From: RZYX01 sp036654375
Lineage (GTDB): Bacteria; Bacillota; Clostridia; Oscillospirales; Acutalibacteraceae
DNA: 64,000 bases
Reading direction: 5' to 3'
NCBI GenBank assembly: GCA_036654375.1
Contig: JAVVSD010000001.1
Coordinates: 349,132 to 413,131, forward strand
Positions 50,980 through 58,678 of the stretch are shown here, piece after piece. The position numbers were made by a program, and so were the translations under genes. Positions within the stretch are counted from its first letter, which is position 1. The number at the start of each line of letters is the position of its first letter. The notes under the pieces are model-generated. The model searched no databases. It worked only from the letters and a program-made list of their open reading frames with translations, and was not told the DNA's origin.

Positions 50980-52512
50980 ATGATAAAGCCCGTTGTTCTT
51001 TGCATTATGGATGGCTATGCTATTTCAAATGACGAATATGGCAATGCTATCAAATCTGCAAATACACCAAACCTTGATAAACTCTTTTCAACCTGCCCTA
51101 ACACCACAATCGGTGCTTCTGGGCTTAATGTTGGGCTTCCTGACGGACAGATGGGAAACAGCGAGGTTGGACATACAAATATCGGTGCTGGTCGTATTGT
51201 TTATCAGGAGCTTACACGAATTTCAAAATCAATTGAAGACGGTGACTTTTTTGATAATGCCGCTTTTATTGAAGCAATAGAAAATGTTAAAAAAAATGGC
51301 ACTGCACTCCATCTTATGGGGCTTTTGTCTGACGGCGGAGTTCACAGCCACAACACTCACCTTTATGCTCTTATTGAAATGGCTAAAAGGCATGGCATAA
51401 ATGATGTTTTTGTTCACTGCTTTATGGACGGAAGAGATGTTCCTCCAACCTCTGGCAAGGATTTTGTTGCTGAACTTCAAAATAAAATGAATGAAATCGG
51501 AGTTGGCAAAATTTCTACTGTTATCGGAAGATACTATGCAATGGACAGAGATAACCGTTTTGAGCGTGTTGTAAAAGCCTATGATGCTATTGTTAATGGC
51601 AAGGGCAACTATGCTGATGACCCTGTATCTGCAATTGAGAAATCTTATGAGGAAACCGATGCAGATGGAAAAAATATTACCGATGAATTTATCGTTCCAA
51701 CTATTTGTTGCAAAAATGGAAACATAAAAGAAAATGATAGCGTTATCTTTTTTAACTTTCGTCCCGACAGAGCAAGAGAGATTACAAGAACACTTGTTGA
51801 CCCTGATTTTGTCGGATTCGAGCGTAAGTTTTTCAATGTTTTCTTCGTTTGTTTGACTCAGTACGATGCAACAATGCCAAATGTTACCGTTGCATTCAGA
51901 CCTCAATCACTCAACAATACTCTTGGGCAGTATCTTTCATCACTTGATAAGAAGCAGCTGCGAATAGCTGAAACAGAGAAGTATGCTCATGTAACATTTT
52001 TCTTTAACGGCGGAGTTGAAAGCGTTAATGATGGTGAGGACAGAATTCTTGTTTCCTCTCCAAAGGTTTCAACCTATGACCTTCAGCCCGAGATGAGCGC
52101 TTTTGAAGTTACCGACAAGATTGTTGATGCCATTAAATGTGAGAAGTATGATGTTATTATACTGAATTTTGCAAACTGCGATATGGTTGGACACACTGGC
52201 ATTTTTGCCGCTGCTCAAAAGGCCGTTGAGGCTGTTGACACCTGCGTTGGACGAGTTGTTGATGCAACTACTTCAGTGGGTGGTGCAGTTCTTCTCACTG
52301 CTGACCACGGCAATGCAGACAAAATGTATGAGCCAGACGGTTCACCATTTACCGCTCACACAACTGCTCCTGTCCCATTCCTTGTTGCCGGTATTGACTG
52401 CAAGCTTTTAGATGATGGCAGACTTTGCGACATTGCTCCAACAATTCTTAAAATTATGGGGCTACCCGCTCCAAAAGAAATGACAGGCAAGTCACTTATT
52501 GTTAGTTTATAG
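50980..52512 (+). CDS. gpmI: 2,3-bisphosphoglycerate-independent phosphoglycerate mutase
   Basis: GpmI interconverts 3- and 2-phosphoglycerate using two Mn2+. The 510-residue length is typical. The N-terminus is PVVLCIMDGYAIS (metal-binding Asp), followed by QMGNSEVGHTNIGAG with the phosphorylated Ser, LHLMGLLSDGGVHSHNTHL, VHCFMDGRDVPP, RYYAMDRDNRFERV, and the metal ligands in NFANCDMVGHTG and LTADHGNADKM. AAGGAG precedes the ATG. It ends the pgk-tpiA-gpmI run; no obvious U-rich terminator follows directly, only a 32-bp palindrome about 100 bp later. Confidence 0.97.
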   Translation: MIKPVVLCIMDGYAISNDEYGNAIKSANTPNLDKLFSTCPNTTIGASGLNVGLPDGQMGNSEVGHTNIGAGRIVYQELTRISKSIEDGDFFDNAAFIEAIENVKKNGTALHLMGLLSDGGVHSHNTHLYALIEMAKRHGINDVFVHCFMDGRDVPPTSGKDFVAELQNKMNEIGVGKISTVIGRYYAMDRDNRFERVVKAYDAIVNGKGNYADDPVSAIEKSYEETDADGKNITDEFIVPTICCKNGNIKENDSVIFFNFRPDRAREITRTLVDPDFVGFERKFFNVFFVCLTQYDATMPNVTVAFRPQSLNNTLGQYLSSLDKKQLRIAETEKYAHVTFFFNGGVESVNDGEDRILVSSPKVSTYDLQPEMSAFEVTDKIVDAIKCEKYDVIILNFANCDMVGHTGIFAAAQKAVEAVDTCVGRVVDATTSVGGAVLLTADHGNADKMYEPDGSPFTAHTTAPVPFLVAGIDCKLLDDGRLCDIAPTILKIMGLPAPKEMTGKSLIVSL

Positions 52513-52608
52513 TACTGTTCTAATAATATTCAACTTGGTTTTTAAGGGCTTTACGGTACTTTAAAAGCAAAAGAATCTGTTGAATTGTTTCTTGTTATAC
52601 TCAGATGT

Positions 52609-52640
52609 TTAAACCCACATATTATAATATGTGGGTTTAA
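52609..52640. repeat. Perfect 32-bp palindrome downstream of gpmI
   Basis: The sequence beginning TTAAACCCACATATTA is its own reverse complement over 32 bp, with no loop. It is not followed by a T run on the plus strand, so it is an unusual terminator at best. It could also be an mRNA-stabilising 3' stem or a protein-binding site. The whole gap 52513-52905 holds no credible gene. Confidence 0.75.
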
Positions 52641-52838
52641 GAATATCTCAAATCGTTCTGAGTGCCTTTTGCGTTCATTTATATATCATGAAGGCCTAAA
52701 GTCAAAACAGAGTTTTGAAATTATTGTTACAAAATACAAAAAAATGGCGGGAACATTAATATTAGTTAGTTTGATTTAACGCTAAAAATTAAACATTGTT
52801 TCCAATTTATAATTATCTTTTTATATTATAGGCTTTTT

Positions 52839-52869
52839 AACCTGTGGCTACATTTTGTAACCACAGGTT
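52839..52869. terminator. Hairpin between gpmI and the SpoIVFB-like gene
   Basis: AACCTGTGG (52839-52847) pairs with CCACAGGTT (52861-52869), with TACA/TGTA inside. GGTTTTAA follows on the plus strand. It lies 37 bp past the stop of the minus-strand protease gene, so it may end transcripts from both sides, but the U tracts are short. Confidence 0.5.
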
Positions 52870-52905
52870 TTAATATTCTATATGTAGCTGTAAAGGAAGC
52901 ATACT

Positions 52906-53502
52906 TTACATAGGCTTTTTTGCTATTGTCAGCACTGTTAAATAAACTGTTGTTGCTATTAATGTGAAGTTATATGCACTTCTAAAAAGGACAATAAATC
53001 CAAGTAAATAAAGGAAAAATAAGGTTATTGTTGAAAGTACTGTAATGGCTTTGTTGGCTGTTCTTTCCTCAAAATCCACACAAAGCAGATAGTAAATTGC
53101 TCTCCCTCCGTCCAGCTCGAAGATTGGAAGCAAATTAAAAAGTGCAAGCGACAAATTTATTGCTGTTGCCCTGCTTGCCCATTCAATATTTGGCATTGCT
53201 ACTGTTATTATTGCAAGAACCACATTTGTTATTGGCCCTGCCAGTGCGGCAATTGACTCCTGCCGTAGTGACATTTTTGTGTTCTGTCCTCTTGAAATTC
53301 TCATCCCAAGCCCATTTAGTTCAACCCTTTCGGGTATCTGTCCAAAATATAAAAAGCAACACAAGTGTGCAATCTCATGCAAAGTTGCGGCAATGACAGC
53401 AAAAACAGCGGTGTAACTTTTGTCAAATATCAGCAAAAGCACAATCACCGCTGAAAACATAAAGCCAATATACACATCTGTTCCCAAAAGTTTAAATCTC
53501 AT
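52906..53502 (-). CDS. spoIVFB: Site-2 protease family metallopeptidase, SpoIVFB-like
   Basis: This 198-residue intramembrane M50 protease has the zinc motif HEIAH (residues 42-46) and the second site ELDGGRAIYYLL (about 130), both inside hydrophobic segments. SpoIVFB cleaves pro-sigma-K in the mother cell during sporulation and is held by SpoIVFA. The gene directly follows (1-bp gap) an M23-domain membrane protein, exactly the spoIVFA-spoIVFB arrangement. It lacks the C-terminal CBS domain of Bacillus SpoIVFB, as do many clostridial homologues. The sporulation role is inferred from this pairing. Confidence 0.8.
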   Translation of the reverse strand: MRFKLLGTDVYIGFMFSAVIVLLLIFDKSYTAVFAVIAATLHEIAHLCCFLYFGQIPERVELNGLGMRISRGQNTKMSLRQESIAALAGPITNVVLAIITVAMPNIEWASRATAINLSLALFNLLPIFELDGGRAIYYLLCVDFEERTANKAITVLSTITLFFLYLLGFIVLFRSAYNFTLIATTVYLTVLTIAKKPM

Positions 53503-53503
53503 A

Positions 53504-54355
53504 TTACTCCGTAAAAGCTAAAATCGGATTGTATTTTACACCATTAATTCTTATTTCAAAATGAAGGTGCGGACCTGTGGAATATCCTGTGCTTCCTACT
53601 TTTGCAATCGTTTCTCCGGCTCTTATATTTTCGCCATCGGCTGCCAAAATTTCAGAGCAATGGCAATAAAATGTTACAAGACCGCCCCCGTGTTCAAGAG
53701 CAACAAAGTTTCCTGCAATTGAGTTTTTGCCTGTCTGCATAACTTTTCCGCTGTATGCCGCCGCAATTCTTGAGCCTGATTTTGCCGCTATGTCAAGCCC
53801 TGAATGAAATCCATATTTGCCTGTTATTGGGTCATTCCTAAACCCAAAACTTGAGCTTATTTTCCCCATTGGAAGTGGATTTGTTATTTTTGCCGTTATT
53901 GTGTAGGGTGCAAAGCTCGCATTCTGTGGTGCCTTACCATTTTCAGATATCTCGCTCAGCATTCCCATGCCCATTTCTGTGCCACCGCTCTTCTGCGGTA
54001 TGACATTTGTTGTTGTATTATCCACTTGCGTGGTCTTTTCAGGCTGTGCCTTCCACTGGTCTGACGGAGCCATAACAAAATCTACGGCATTTTGGAATGC
54101 ACTTTTAAGCCCTTCAATCCCCATGTCATTTGACATTATTGTGCTTAATTGTTGCTTAAAGTCCGTATAACTATCTCCGCCAATACGCGAAAATATCAAA
54201 AGCACAACAAACAGCAAAATGCAAAGCACTGTTTGTACGGTTATCATATAGACCATATAATCTTTTGGTGATTTTCTTGGCTGCTCATTGGCTTTCCTTA
54301 TTGGTATATCCCTTGGTTGCAAATCTCTTGGTTGCAAATCCTGCTTATTATCCAT
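53504..54355 (-). CDS. M23 (LytM) peptidase with one membrane helix, SpoIVFA-like
   Basis: The 283-residue protein has a cytoplasmic start with a tandem LQPRD-LQPRD duplication, one membrane helix (about 32-60), a linker, and a C-terminal M23 domain. The domain keeps the full zinc/catalytic set: FGFRNDPITGKYGFHSGLDIAA (HxxxD), EHGGGLVTFYCHCSE and GPHLHFEI (HxH). Adjacent to an M50 protease this suggests SpoIVFA. SpoIVFA itself usually has a degenerate M23 site, so the intact residues here could also mean a working endopeptidase like SpoIIQ-type proteins. It is the first gene of the pair. Confidence 0.78.
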   Translation of the reverse strand: MDNKQDLQPRDLQPRDIPIRKANEQPRKSPKDYMVYMITVQTVLCILLFVVLLIFSRIGGDSYTDFKQQLSTIMSNDMGIEGLKSAFQNAVDFVMAPSDQWKAQPEKTTQVDNTTTNVIPQKSGGTEMGMGMLSEISENGKAPQNASFAPYTITAKITNPLPMGKISSSFGFRNDPITGKYGFHSGLDIAAKSGSRIAAAYSGKVMQTGKNSIAGNFVALEHGGGLVTFYCHCSEILAADGENIRAGETIAKVGSTGYSTGPHLHFEIRINGVKYNPILAFTE

Positions 54356-54430
54356 AATATCACCCTGTAAATGTATATTACAGATATTTTATTTTCATGC
54401 ACAAAGATGGAAAGGTCTTTAAGAATACCA

Positions 54431-54466
54431 ACAAAAAAGGTGCCATACCATTTGGTACAGCACCTA
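54431..54466 (-). terminator. Intrinsic terminator after rubrerythrin
   Basis: AGGTGC and GCACCT pair, with TACCA/TGGTA inside. On the minus strand a run of six U follows. It lies 14 bp past the rbr stop codon. Confidence 0.88.
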
Positions 54467-54479
54467 AATCTAATTTATA

Positions 54480-55022
54480 TTAATAATTCTCTGCTTTAAC
54501 CTGGAAATATGCCTTTGGATGATTGCAAACTGGGCAAACTTCAGGAGCCTTTTTGCCAACCACTATATGTCCGCAGTTTGAACACTGCCAAATTGCATCT
54601 CCGTCCTTTGAAAAGACCAAATCTCCCTTGACATTTTCAAGAAGCTTGCGATATCTTTCCTCATGCTCCTTCTCAATATGTCCAACTGCTTCAAAAAGGT
54701 ATGCTATACGGTCAAAGCCCTCTGCCTTTGCTTCCTTTGCAAATGTTGCATACATATCTGTCCACTCATAATGCTCACCATCTGCAGCGTCAAGAAGGTT
54801 TGTTTCTGTATCTGGAACCACTCCGTCATGAAGAAGCTTAAACCAAAGCTTTGCGTGTTCCTTTTCGTTTCCTGCTGTTTCTTCAAATAAAGCGGCTATC
54901 TGAACAAATCCATCTTTTTTTGCTTTTGATGCATAGTATGTATACTTGTTGCGAGCCTGTGACTCCCCTGCAAATGCTGCCATTAAGTTAGCTTCTGTTT
55001 TTGTTCCCTTTAAATCTGCCAT
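54480..55022 (-). CDS. rbr: Rubrerythrin
   Basis: Rubrerythrin reduces hydrogen peroxide in anaerobes. The 180-residue protein has the di-iron four-helix bundle with ExxH-type ligands (FAGESQARNKYTYYASKAKKDG, FEETAGNEKEHAKLWF, FEAVGHIEKEHEERY) and a C-terminal rubredoxin domain with two Cys pairs (CSNCGHI and CPVCNHPKAYF). The ATG at 55022 follows AAAGAGG. It is 4 bp after perR and shares its promoter, so it should be induced by peroxide. Confidence 0.96.
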   Translation of the reverse strand: MADLKGTKTEANLMAAFAGESQARNKYTYYASKAKKDGFVQIAALFEETAGNEKEHAKLWFKLLHDGVVPDTETNLLDAADGEHYEWTDMYATFAKEAKAEGFDRIAYLFEAVGHIEKEHEERYRKLLENVKGDLVFSKDGDAIWQCSNCGHIVVGKKAPEVCPVCNHPKAYFQVKAENY

Positions 55023-55026
55023 TATT

Positions 55027-55434
55027 TCATACCTCTTTCTTAATAATATTACTCTTACATAACGGACAAAGTCCGGTAAAGACAATGTTGTAGCTTTTTA
55101 CTTTGTAGCCAAAGTCATTTTCAATCTTTTTTTCAAGGTCATTGATTAATAACATTTCAATGTCATCAACCCTTCCACATTTTTCACAATAAATGTGGTA
55201 GTGAAATGCATTGTTTGCATCCATTCTGTCTGCTGCATTCGAAATTTTGACTCTTAAAATCTCACCTTGCTCACTCAAAATGTTAAGGTTTCTATACACT
55301 GTGCTTCTGCTGACTGATGGATACTTTTTATAAAGATGCTTATAAACTTCGTCCGGTGTCGGATGGCTACCTTTAAGTTCAACAACCGCATCAAAAACAA
55401 GTTTCCGCTGAATTGTGTTGCGATATTCCGCCAT
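55027..55434 (-). CDS. perR: Fur-family regulator, PerR-like
   Basis: The 135-residue protein has the Fur fold: winged helix with HPTPDEVYKHLYKKYPSVSRSTVYRNLNILSEQGEI, then a His-rich metal site (NAFHYHIYCEKCGRVDDIE) and a second zinc pair near the end (GLCPLCKSN). PerR senses peroxide through a metal-bound His oxidation. The pairing with rubrerythrin in one operon, and a candidate Per/Fur box over its own promoter, favour PerR rather than Fur or Zur. Direct proof of the sensing metal is not possible from sequence. Confidence 0.88.
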   Translation of the reverse strand: MAEYRNTIQRKLVFDAVVELKGSHPTPDEVYKHLYKKYPSVSRSTVYRNLNILSEQGEILRVKISNAADRMDANNAFHYHIYCEKCGRVDDIEMLLINDLEKKIENDFGYKVKSYNIVFTGLCPLCKSNIIKKEV

Positions 55435-55478
55435 AACCGCACCCCTTTGGAATACATTAGAATTTATATGTTAATAGG

Positions 55479-55507
55479 ATTATATATCAATTAGTAATGA
55501 TTGTCAA
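55479..55507 (-). promoter_or_regulatory. Consensus promoter of perR-rbr with overlapping Per/Fur-like box
   Basis: On the minus strand TTGACA (55507-55502) and TATAAT (55484-55479) are both perfect and spaced by 17 bp. An imperfect inverted repeat centred at 55499 (TTAGTAAT-G-ATTGTCAA, 55491-55507) resembles a 7-1-7 Fur-family box and covers the -35. This fits self-repression. Confidence 0.7.
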
Positions 55508-55540
55508 TAATTTTGTCTAAAATTTATCATTTATTTCACA

Positions 55541-55569
55541 TTGACAAGCATCTATGTATATGATATTGT
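55541..55569 (+). promoter_or_regulatory. Promoter of the arsR operon
   Basis: TTGACA (55541-55546) and TATTGT (55564-55569) are spaced by 17 bp with a TGn element before the -10. It lies 28 bp upstream of the arsR ATG. Confidence 0.7.
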
Positions 55570-55597
55570 ATAGGCAGTTATCTATTCGGAGGTTATT

Positions 55598-55894
55598 ATG
55601 AATTGTATTGATTATTCATTGATTTGCAAGGCACTTGGCGACTCAAACCGCTTAGAAATCGTTAAGATGTTATCTGGGAAAGAGCTTTGCGCTTGCAAAA
55701 TACTTGAAGAGTTTGAAATTACGCAGCCGACGCTTTCGCATCATATGCGTATACTGTGTGATTGCGGACTTGTTAATGTTAAAAAAGTTGGGAAATGGTC
55801 ACACTATTCATTAAATGAAACTACTCTTGAGGATTTTAAAGCATTTGTTTCAGCTTTGATTGCCGGATTGGATGGTGGGGATAAATGCAAGTAG
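55598..55894 (+). CDS. arsR: ArsR-family metalloregulator
   Basis: The 98-residue protein is an ArsR/SmtB winged helix: SLICKALGDSNRLEIVKML, then GKELCACKILEEFEITQPTLSHHMRILCDCGLVNVKKVGKWSHYSLN. The CxC in the recognition-helix region (ELCACKIL) is the trivalent arsenic/antimony-binding motif of the ArsR alpha-3 type. It overlaps the permease gene by 10 bp and should repress its own operon until metalloid binds. CGGAGG precedes the ATG. Confidence 0.92.
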   Translation: MNCIDYSLICKALGDSNRLEIVKMLSGKELCACKILEEFEITQPTLSHHMRILCDCGLVNVKKVGKWSHYSLNETTLEDFKAFVSALIAGLDGGDKCK

Positions 55895-56889
55895 CTTGGG
55901 ATTTTTTTCAGTCGCAAATTCTTGGAATGCGTTGGCTAAGCGATGGGATTGGAAAACTTTTGACCATACTTAATATTAATCTTGAAACGCGGCTTGGTGG
56001 AAGTCTGCAATTCTTTATCTATGACTGCATAAAAATTTTTATTTTACTTTCATTTTTAATTTTTATTATTTCATATATTCAAAGCTTTTTCCCGCCTGAA
56101 CGCACAAAAAGAATTTTGGGTAGATTTAATGGAATTTGGGCAAACTGCCTTGCAGCACTACTCGGAACTGTAACTCCATTTTGCTCATGCTCATCAATAC
56201 CGTTATTTATTGGATTTTCAAGTGCAGGTCTTCCAATTGGAGTAACCTTTTCGTTTTTAATTTCTTCACCACTGGTCGATTTAGGCTCTCTTCTTTTGCT
56301 TATGAGTATCTTTGGTTGGAAGGTTGCAATTTCCTATGTCGTTGTTGGTCTTGTTCTCGCTGTTGTTGGCGGAACTTTGATTGAAAAGCTTAAAATGGAA
56401 AGATATGTTGAGGACTTCATAAAAGGCTCTTCAAATGTTGATATTGAAGCTCCTGAGCTTTCAGTAAAAGACCGTTTTATATATTCAAAAAGTCAAGTTT
56501 TAGCCACTATTAAAAAGGTTTTTTGGTATGTTATGGTTGGTGTTGGCATTGGAGCTATTATTCACAACTGGATACCTACAGAGTGGATTCAGGCTGTTTT
56601 GGGCCATGAAAATCCGTTTTCAGTTGTTATTGCAACTCTCATTGGTATTCCGATGTATGCTGACATTTTTGGCACAATTCCAATTGCTGAGGCTCTTTTT
56701 TCAAAGGGTGTTGGGCTTGGAACAATCCTCTCATTTATGATGGGCGTTACAGCTCTTTCTCTGCCCTCCATGATTATGCTCAGGAAAGCCATCAAGGCAA
56801 AATTACTCGCAGTGTTTGTCGGCATTGTTGCGGTTGGAATAATAATTATTGGATATTCATTTAACGCATTTCAATTCATATTTGCTTAG
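55885..56889 (+). CDS. Metal/organoarsenical efflux permease (ArsP/SO_0444-like)
   Basis: This 334-residue polytopic membrane protein has about eight hydrophobic segments and the family motif TPFCSCSSIPLFIGFSSAGLPIGVTFSFLISSPLVD, in which the Cys pair is functional in ArsP-type trivalent organoarsenical permeases. The second half repeats the pattern (GIPMYADIFGTIPIAEALF). It is preceded by the ArsR regulator and followed by a small CxxC thioredoxin, the recurring ArsR-permease-thioredoxin operon. The substrate could be organoarsenicals, arsenite or another metal. Confidence 0.88.
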   Translation: MQVAWDFFQSQILGMRWLSDGIGKLLTILNINLETRLGGSLQFFIYDCIKIFILLSFLIFIISYIQSFFPPERTKRILGRFNGIWANCLAALLGTVTPFCSCSSIPLFIGFSSAGLPIGVTFSFLISSPLVDLGSLLLLMSIFGWKVAISYVVVGLVLAVVGGTLIEKLKMERYVEDFIKGSSNVDIEAPELSVKDRFIYSKSQVLATIKKVFWYVMVGVGIGAIIHNWIPTEWIQAVLGHENPFSVVIATLIGIPMYADIFGTIPIAEALFSKGVGLGTILSFMMGVTALSLPSMIMLRKAIKAKLLAVFVGIVAVGIIIIGYSFNAFQFIFA

Positions 56890-56899
56890 GGGGATTTAT

Positions 56900-57193
56900 A
56901 TGAGTATATTTAAAAAAGATGAACAATTAGGCATCGCCAGTTGCAAAAAAATCAGTATAAGTGATATTAAGATTTTAGGGTCTGGCTGTAAAAAATGCAA
57001 TGAGCTTGAAGAAAATACGGCGCAAGCGTTAAAGGAATTAGGTATTGATATTCAAATTGACCATGTTTCAGATTTTTCGCAAATTGCAGCCTATGGAGTT
57101 ATGACTACTCCTGCGCTTATTGTTAATGGCAAAGTGATGTGCTCTGGTAGAGTTCTTAAAACTAACGAAATAATAAAGCTTCTAAATAAATAG
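56900..57193 (+). CDS. Small thioredoxin-family redox-active disulfide protein
   Basis: From the ATG at 56900 (TAGGGGG upstream) the protein has 97 residues: an N-terminal extension, then ISDIKILGSGCKKCNELEENTAQAL with the CKKC active site, DHVSDFSQIAAYGVMTTPALIVNGKVMCSGRV with the cis-Pro TPAL. This is the TM0996/MTH895 glutaredoxin-like family. It is 10 bp after the permease and probably helps reduce or deliver the metalloid; that role is inferred from the recurrent operon. Confidence 0.88.
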   Translation: MSIFKKDEQLGIASCKKISISDIKILGSGCKKCNELEENTAQALKELGIDIQIDHVSDFSQIAAYGVMTTPALIVNGKVMCSGRVLKTNEIIKLLNK

Positions 57194-57250
57194 CTTTAAT
57201 TAGTATAATACTTGAACCATATTTTGCGATTACAAAACACAGCTTGATTT

Positions 57251-58102
57251 TTATTTTGCTAAAAACAGCACTCCAATAACATTTGGCCCGCAATGGCAAG
57301 AAATTGTACACTCAGCCTTGGTAACGATTATTTCTTTGAATATTTTTTTGCTTTTTATAAATTTAACCACACTATCTAAAATATCCTGTGGAACACCTGA
57401 ATGCGTTATAAATACTCTATCTTTTCTGATATTCTGGTATTCATCAAGGGTTTCATGTACATATTGAATCACGACTTTAGGCCATTTTCCTCTGTATTTC
57501 TTTCCAACACTCATAGCTCCGTTATTAACAACAATGCTCGGTTTAAGCGAAAGCAGATTTGCACTAATTGCTGCAACAGCAGAACACCTACCGCCAGCCC
57601 TTAGAAAGCTTAAATTTTGAACGACAAAGCTTGCTCTGACTTCGTCCACAAGCCCTTCAACTTCTTTAGTCGTGTCCTCGGCTGACAGCCCTTTTTTTAC
57701 GCGTTGTGCCGCTTCCAACACAATATACCCCATACCAGTTGAAAGGCTCTTTGAGTCAATTATATGAATGCTGTTGCCAAGCTCAGCTTGTGCCATGAGG
57801 CAGTTTTGATAGGAACACGAAAGCTTTGAGCTGATTGTTATATGCACCACCTCATAACCTTGATTTATCCACTTTTTGAAGGAGTTAATATATTCTCCTA
57901 TGCTCCTCGCTGCAGTTTTGGCTATGCTCCCTGTATTATTGAAGGCATCAAAAATATCTCTTTGCGTTATTTCTTCGTCACCGATATAGCTTTTATCATT
58001 AATTGACACATAAAACGGCATTAAATGTATGTTATATTTCAGCCTTATTTCTTCGCTTAAATCGCAGGCTCTGTCAGCTGTTACCACCACTTTATTTTGC
58101 AT
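57251..58102 (-). CDS. DegV family fatty-acid-binding protein (second copy)
   Basis: The 283-residue protein has the DegV/FakB pattern: VVVTADRACDLSEEIRLKYNIHLMPFYV, AARSIGEYINSFKKW, VHITISSKLSCSYQNCLMA, IHIIDSKSLSTGMGYIVLEAAQRV, LSFLRAGGRCSAVAAI and a C-terminal HCGPNVIGVLFL. The ATG at 58102 follows TGGAGGAC. It is diverged from the copy at 48017 (different length of loops and motifs), so the two may prefer different fatty acids. Monocistronic, convergent with the arsR operon and divergent from tRNA-Ser. Confidence 0.88.
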   Translation of the reverse strand: MQNKVVVTADRACDLSEEIRLKYNIHLMPFYVSINDKSYIGDEEITQRDIFDAFNNTGSIAKTAARSIGEYINSFKKWINQGYEVVHITISSKLSCSYQNCLMAQAELGNSIHIIDSKSLSTGMGYIVLEAAQRVKKGLSAEDTTKEVEGLVDEVRASFVVQNLSFLRAGGRCSAVAAISANLLSLKPSIVVNNGAMSVGKKYRGKWPKVVIQYVHETLDEYQNIRKDRVFITHSGVPQDILDSVVKFIKSKKIFKEIIVTKAECTISCHCGPNVIGVLFLAK

Positions 58103-58202
58103 CTTTTGTCCTCCAGCAACATATTTCATCTATAAGGATATATTGCGGAAAATTGTGCGTTGTTATTCACAAAATTTCTAAATATTAAATTGCTCTATAA
58201 TA

Positions 58203-58231
58203 TTGACAAAACCCGATATATATGTTAATAT
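58203..58231 (+). promoter_or_regulatory. Promoter of the tRNA-Ser pair
   Basis: TTGACA (58203-58208) and TAATAT (58226-58231) are spaced by 17 bp, 16 bp before the first tRNA. Confidence 0.75.
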
Positions 58232-58247
58232 ATTTTTCGCTTGACAC

Positions 58248-58336
58248 GGAGAGATACCGAAGTGGTTATAACGGAACGGTCTTGAAAACCGTCGTACCGA
58301 AAGGTACCGTGGGTTCGAATCCCACTCTCTCCGCCA
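58248..58336 (+). tRNA. tRNA-Ser (anticodon TGA)
   Basis: Class II tRNA with acceptor stem GGAGAGA/TCTCTCC, anticodon TGA in the loop CTTGAAA, a long variable arm (GTACC/GGTAC), T arm GTTCGAATCC and an encoded CCA at 58334-58336. Confidence 0.95.
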
Positions 58337-58400
58337 TTTTGATTTTTAAGGGCTTTAATGCCCTTTATTTATACAATTTTATTACTTATTTTGTTACCAT

Positions 58401-58491
58401 GGAGAAGTACTCAAGTTGGTGACGAGGCGCCCCTGCTAAGGGCGTAGGTCGGGTAACCGGCGCGAGAGTTCGAGTCTCTCCTTCTCCGCCA
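58401..58491 (+). tRNA. tRNA-Ser (anticodon GCT)
   Basis: Class II tRNA with acceptor GGAGAAG/CTTCTCC, anticodon GCT in loop CTGCTAA, a long variable arm, T arm GTTCGAGTCT and encoded CCA at 58489-58491. It is 64 bp after the first tRNA-Ser and adjoins accessory DNA. Confidence 0.95.
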
Positions 58492-58493
58492 GA

Positions 58494-58538
58494 AAAGCTG
58501 ATAAATCCTTTATTTATAAGGTTTGTCAGCTTTTTTAT
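58494..58538 (+). terminator. Intrinsic terminator after the tRNA pair
   Basis: AAAGCTGATAAA pairs imperfectly with TTTGTCAGCTTT around a CCTTTATTTATAAGG inner stem and is followed by T6. Confidence 0.85.
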
Positions 58539-58601
58539 TTTGATTTTCATATTATGTTTTTTTAGTTTTAAGGTAGTGTCGGTTGATAAAATTTTGTGAT
58601 A

Positions 58602-58622
58602 TGTACTACACGGTGTACTACA
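58602..58622. repeat. Direct repeat TGTACTACA x2 at the edge of accessory DNA
   Basis: TGTACTACA occurs at 58602-58610 and 58614-58622, a period of 12 bp. It lies between the tRNA terminator and the first accessory gene and could be part of an integration or binding site. No second copy was found at the other side inside the window. Confidence 0.5.
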
Positions 58623-58666
58623 AAAAAAGAGGGCGAGAATTGCATTTCACTGCAATTCTCGCCCTC
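58622..58666 (-). terminator. Strong intrinsic terminator bounding the accessory region
   Basis: GAGGGCGAGAATTGCA and TGCAATTCTCGCCCTC form a perfect 16-bp stem (58629-58666) around a 6-base loop. On the minus strand a run of seven U follows. Confidence 0.93.
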
Positions 58667-58678
58667 TCATTATAGTAT

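Noticed and set aside
52585..52779. A 64-codon plus-strand frame downstream of gpmI
   Set aside because: It starts at a TTG without a ribosome binding site, contains the 32-bp palindrome and resembles no family.
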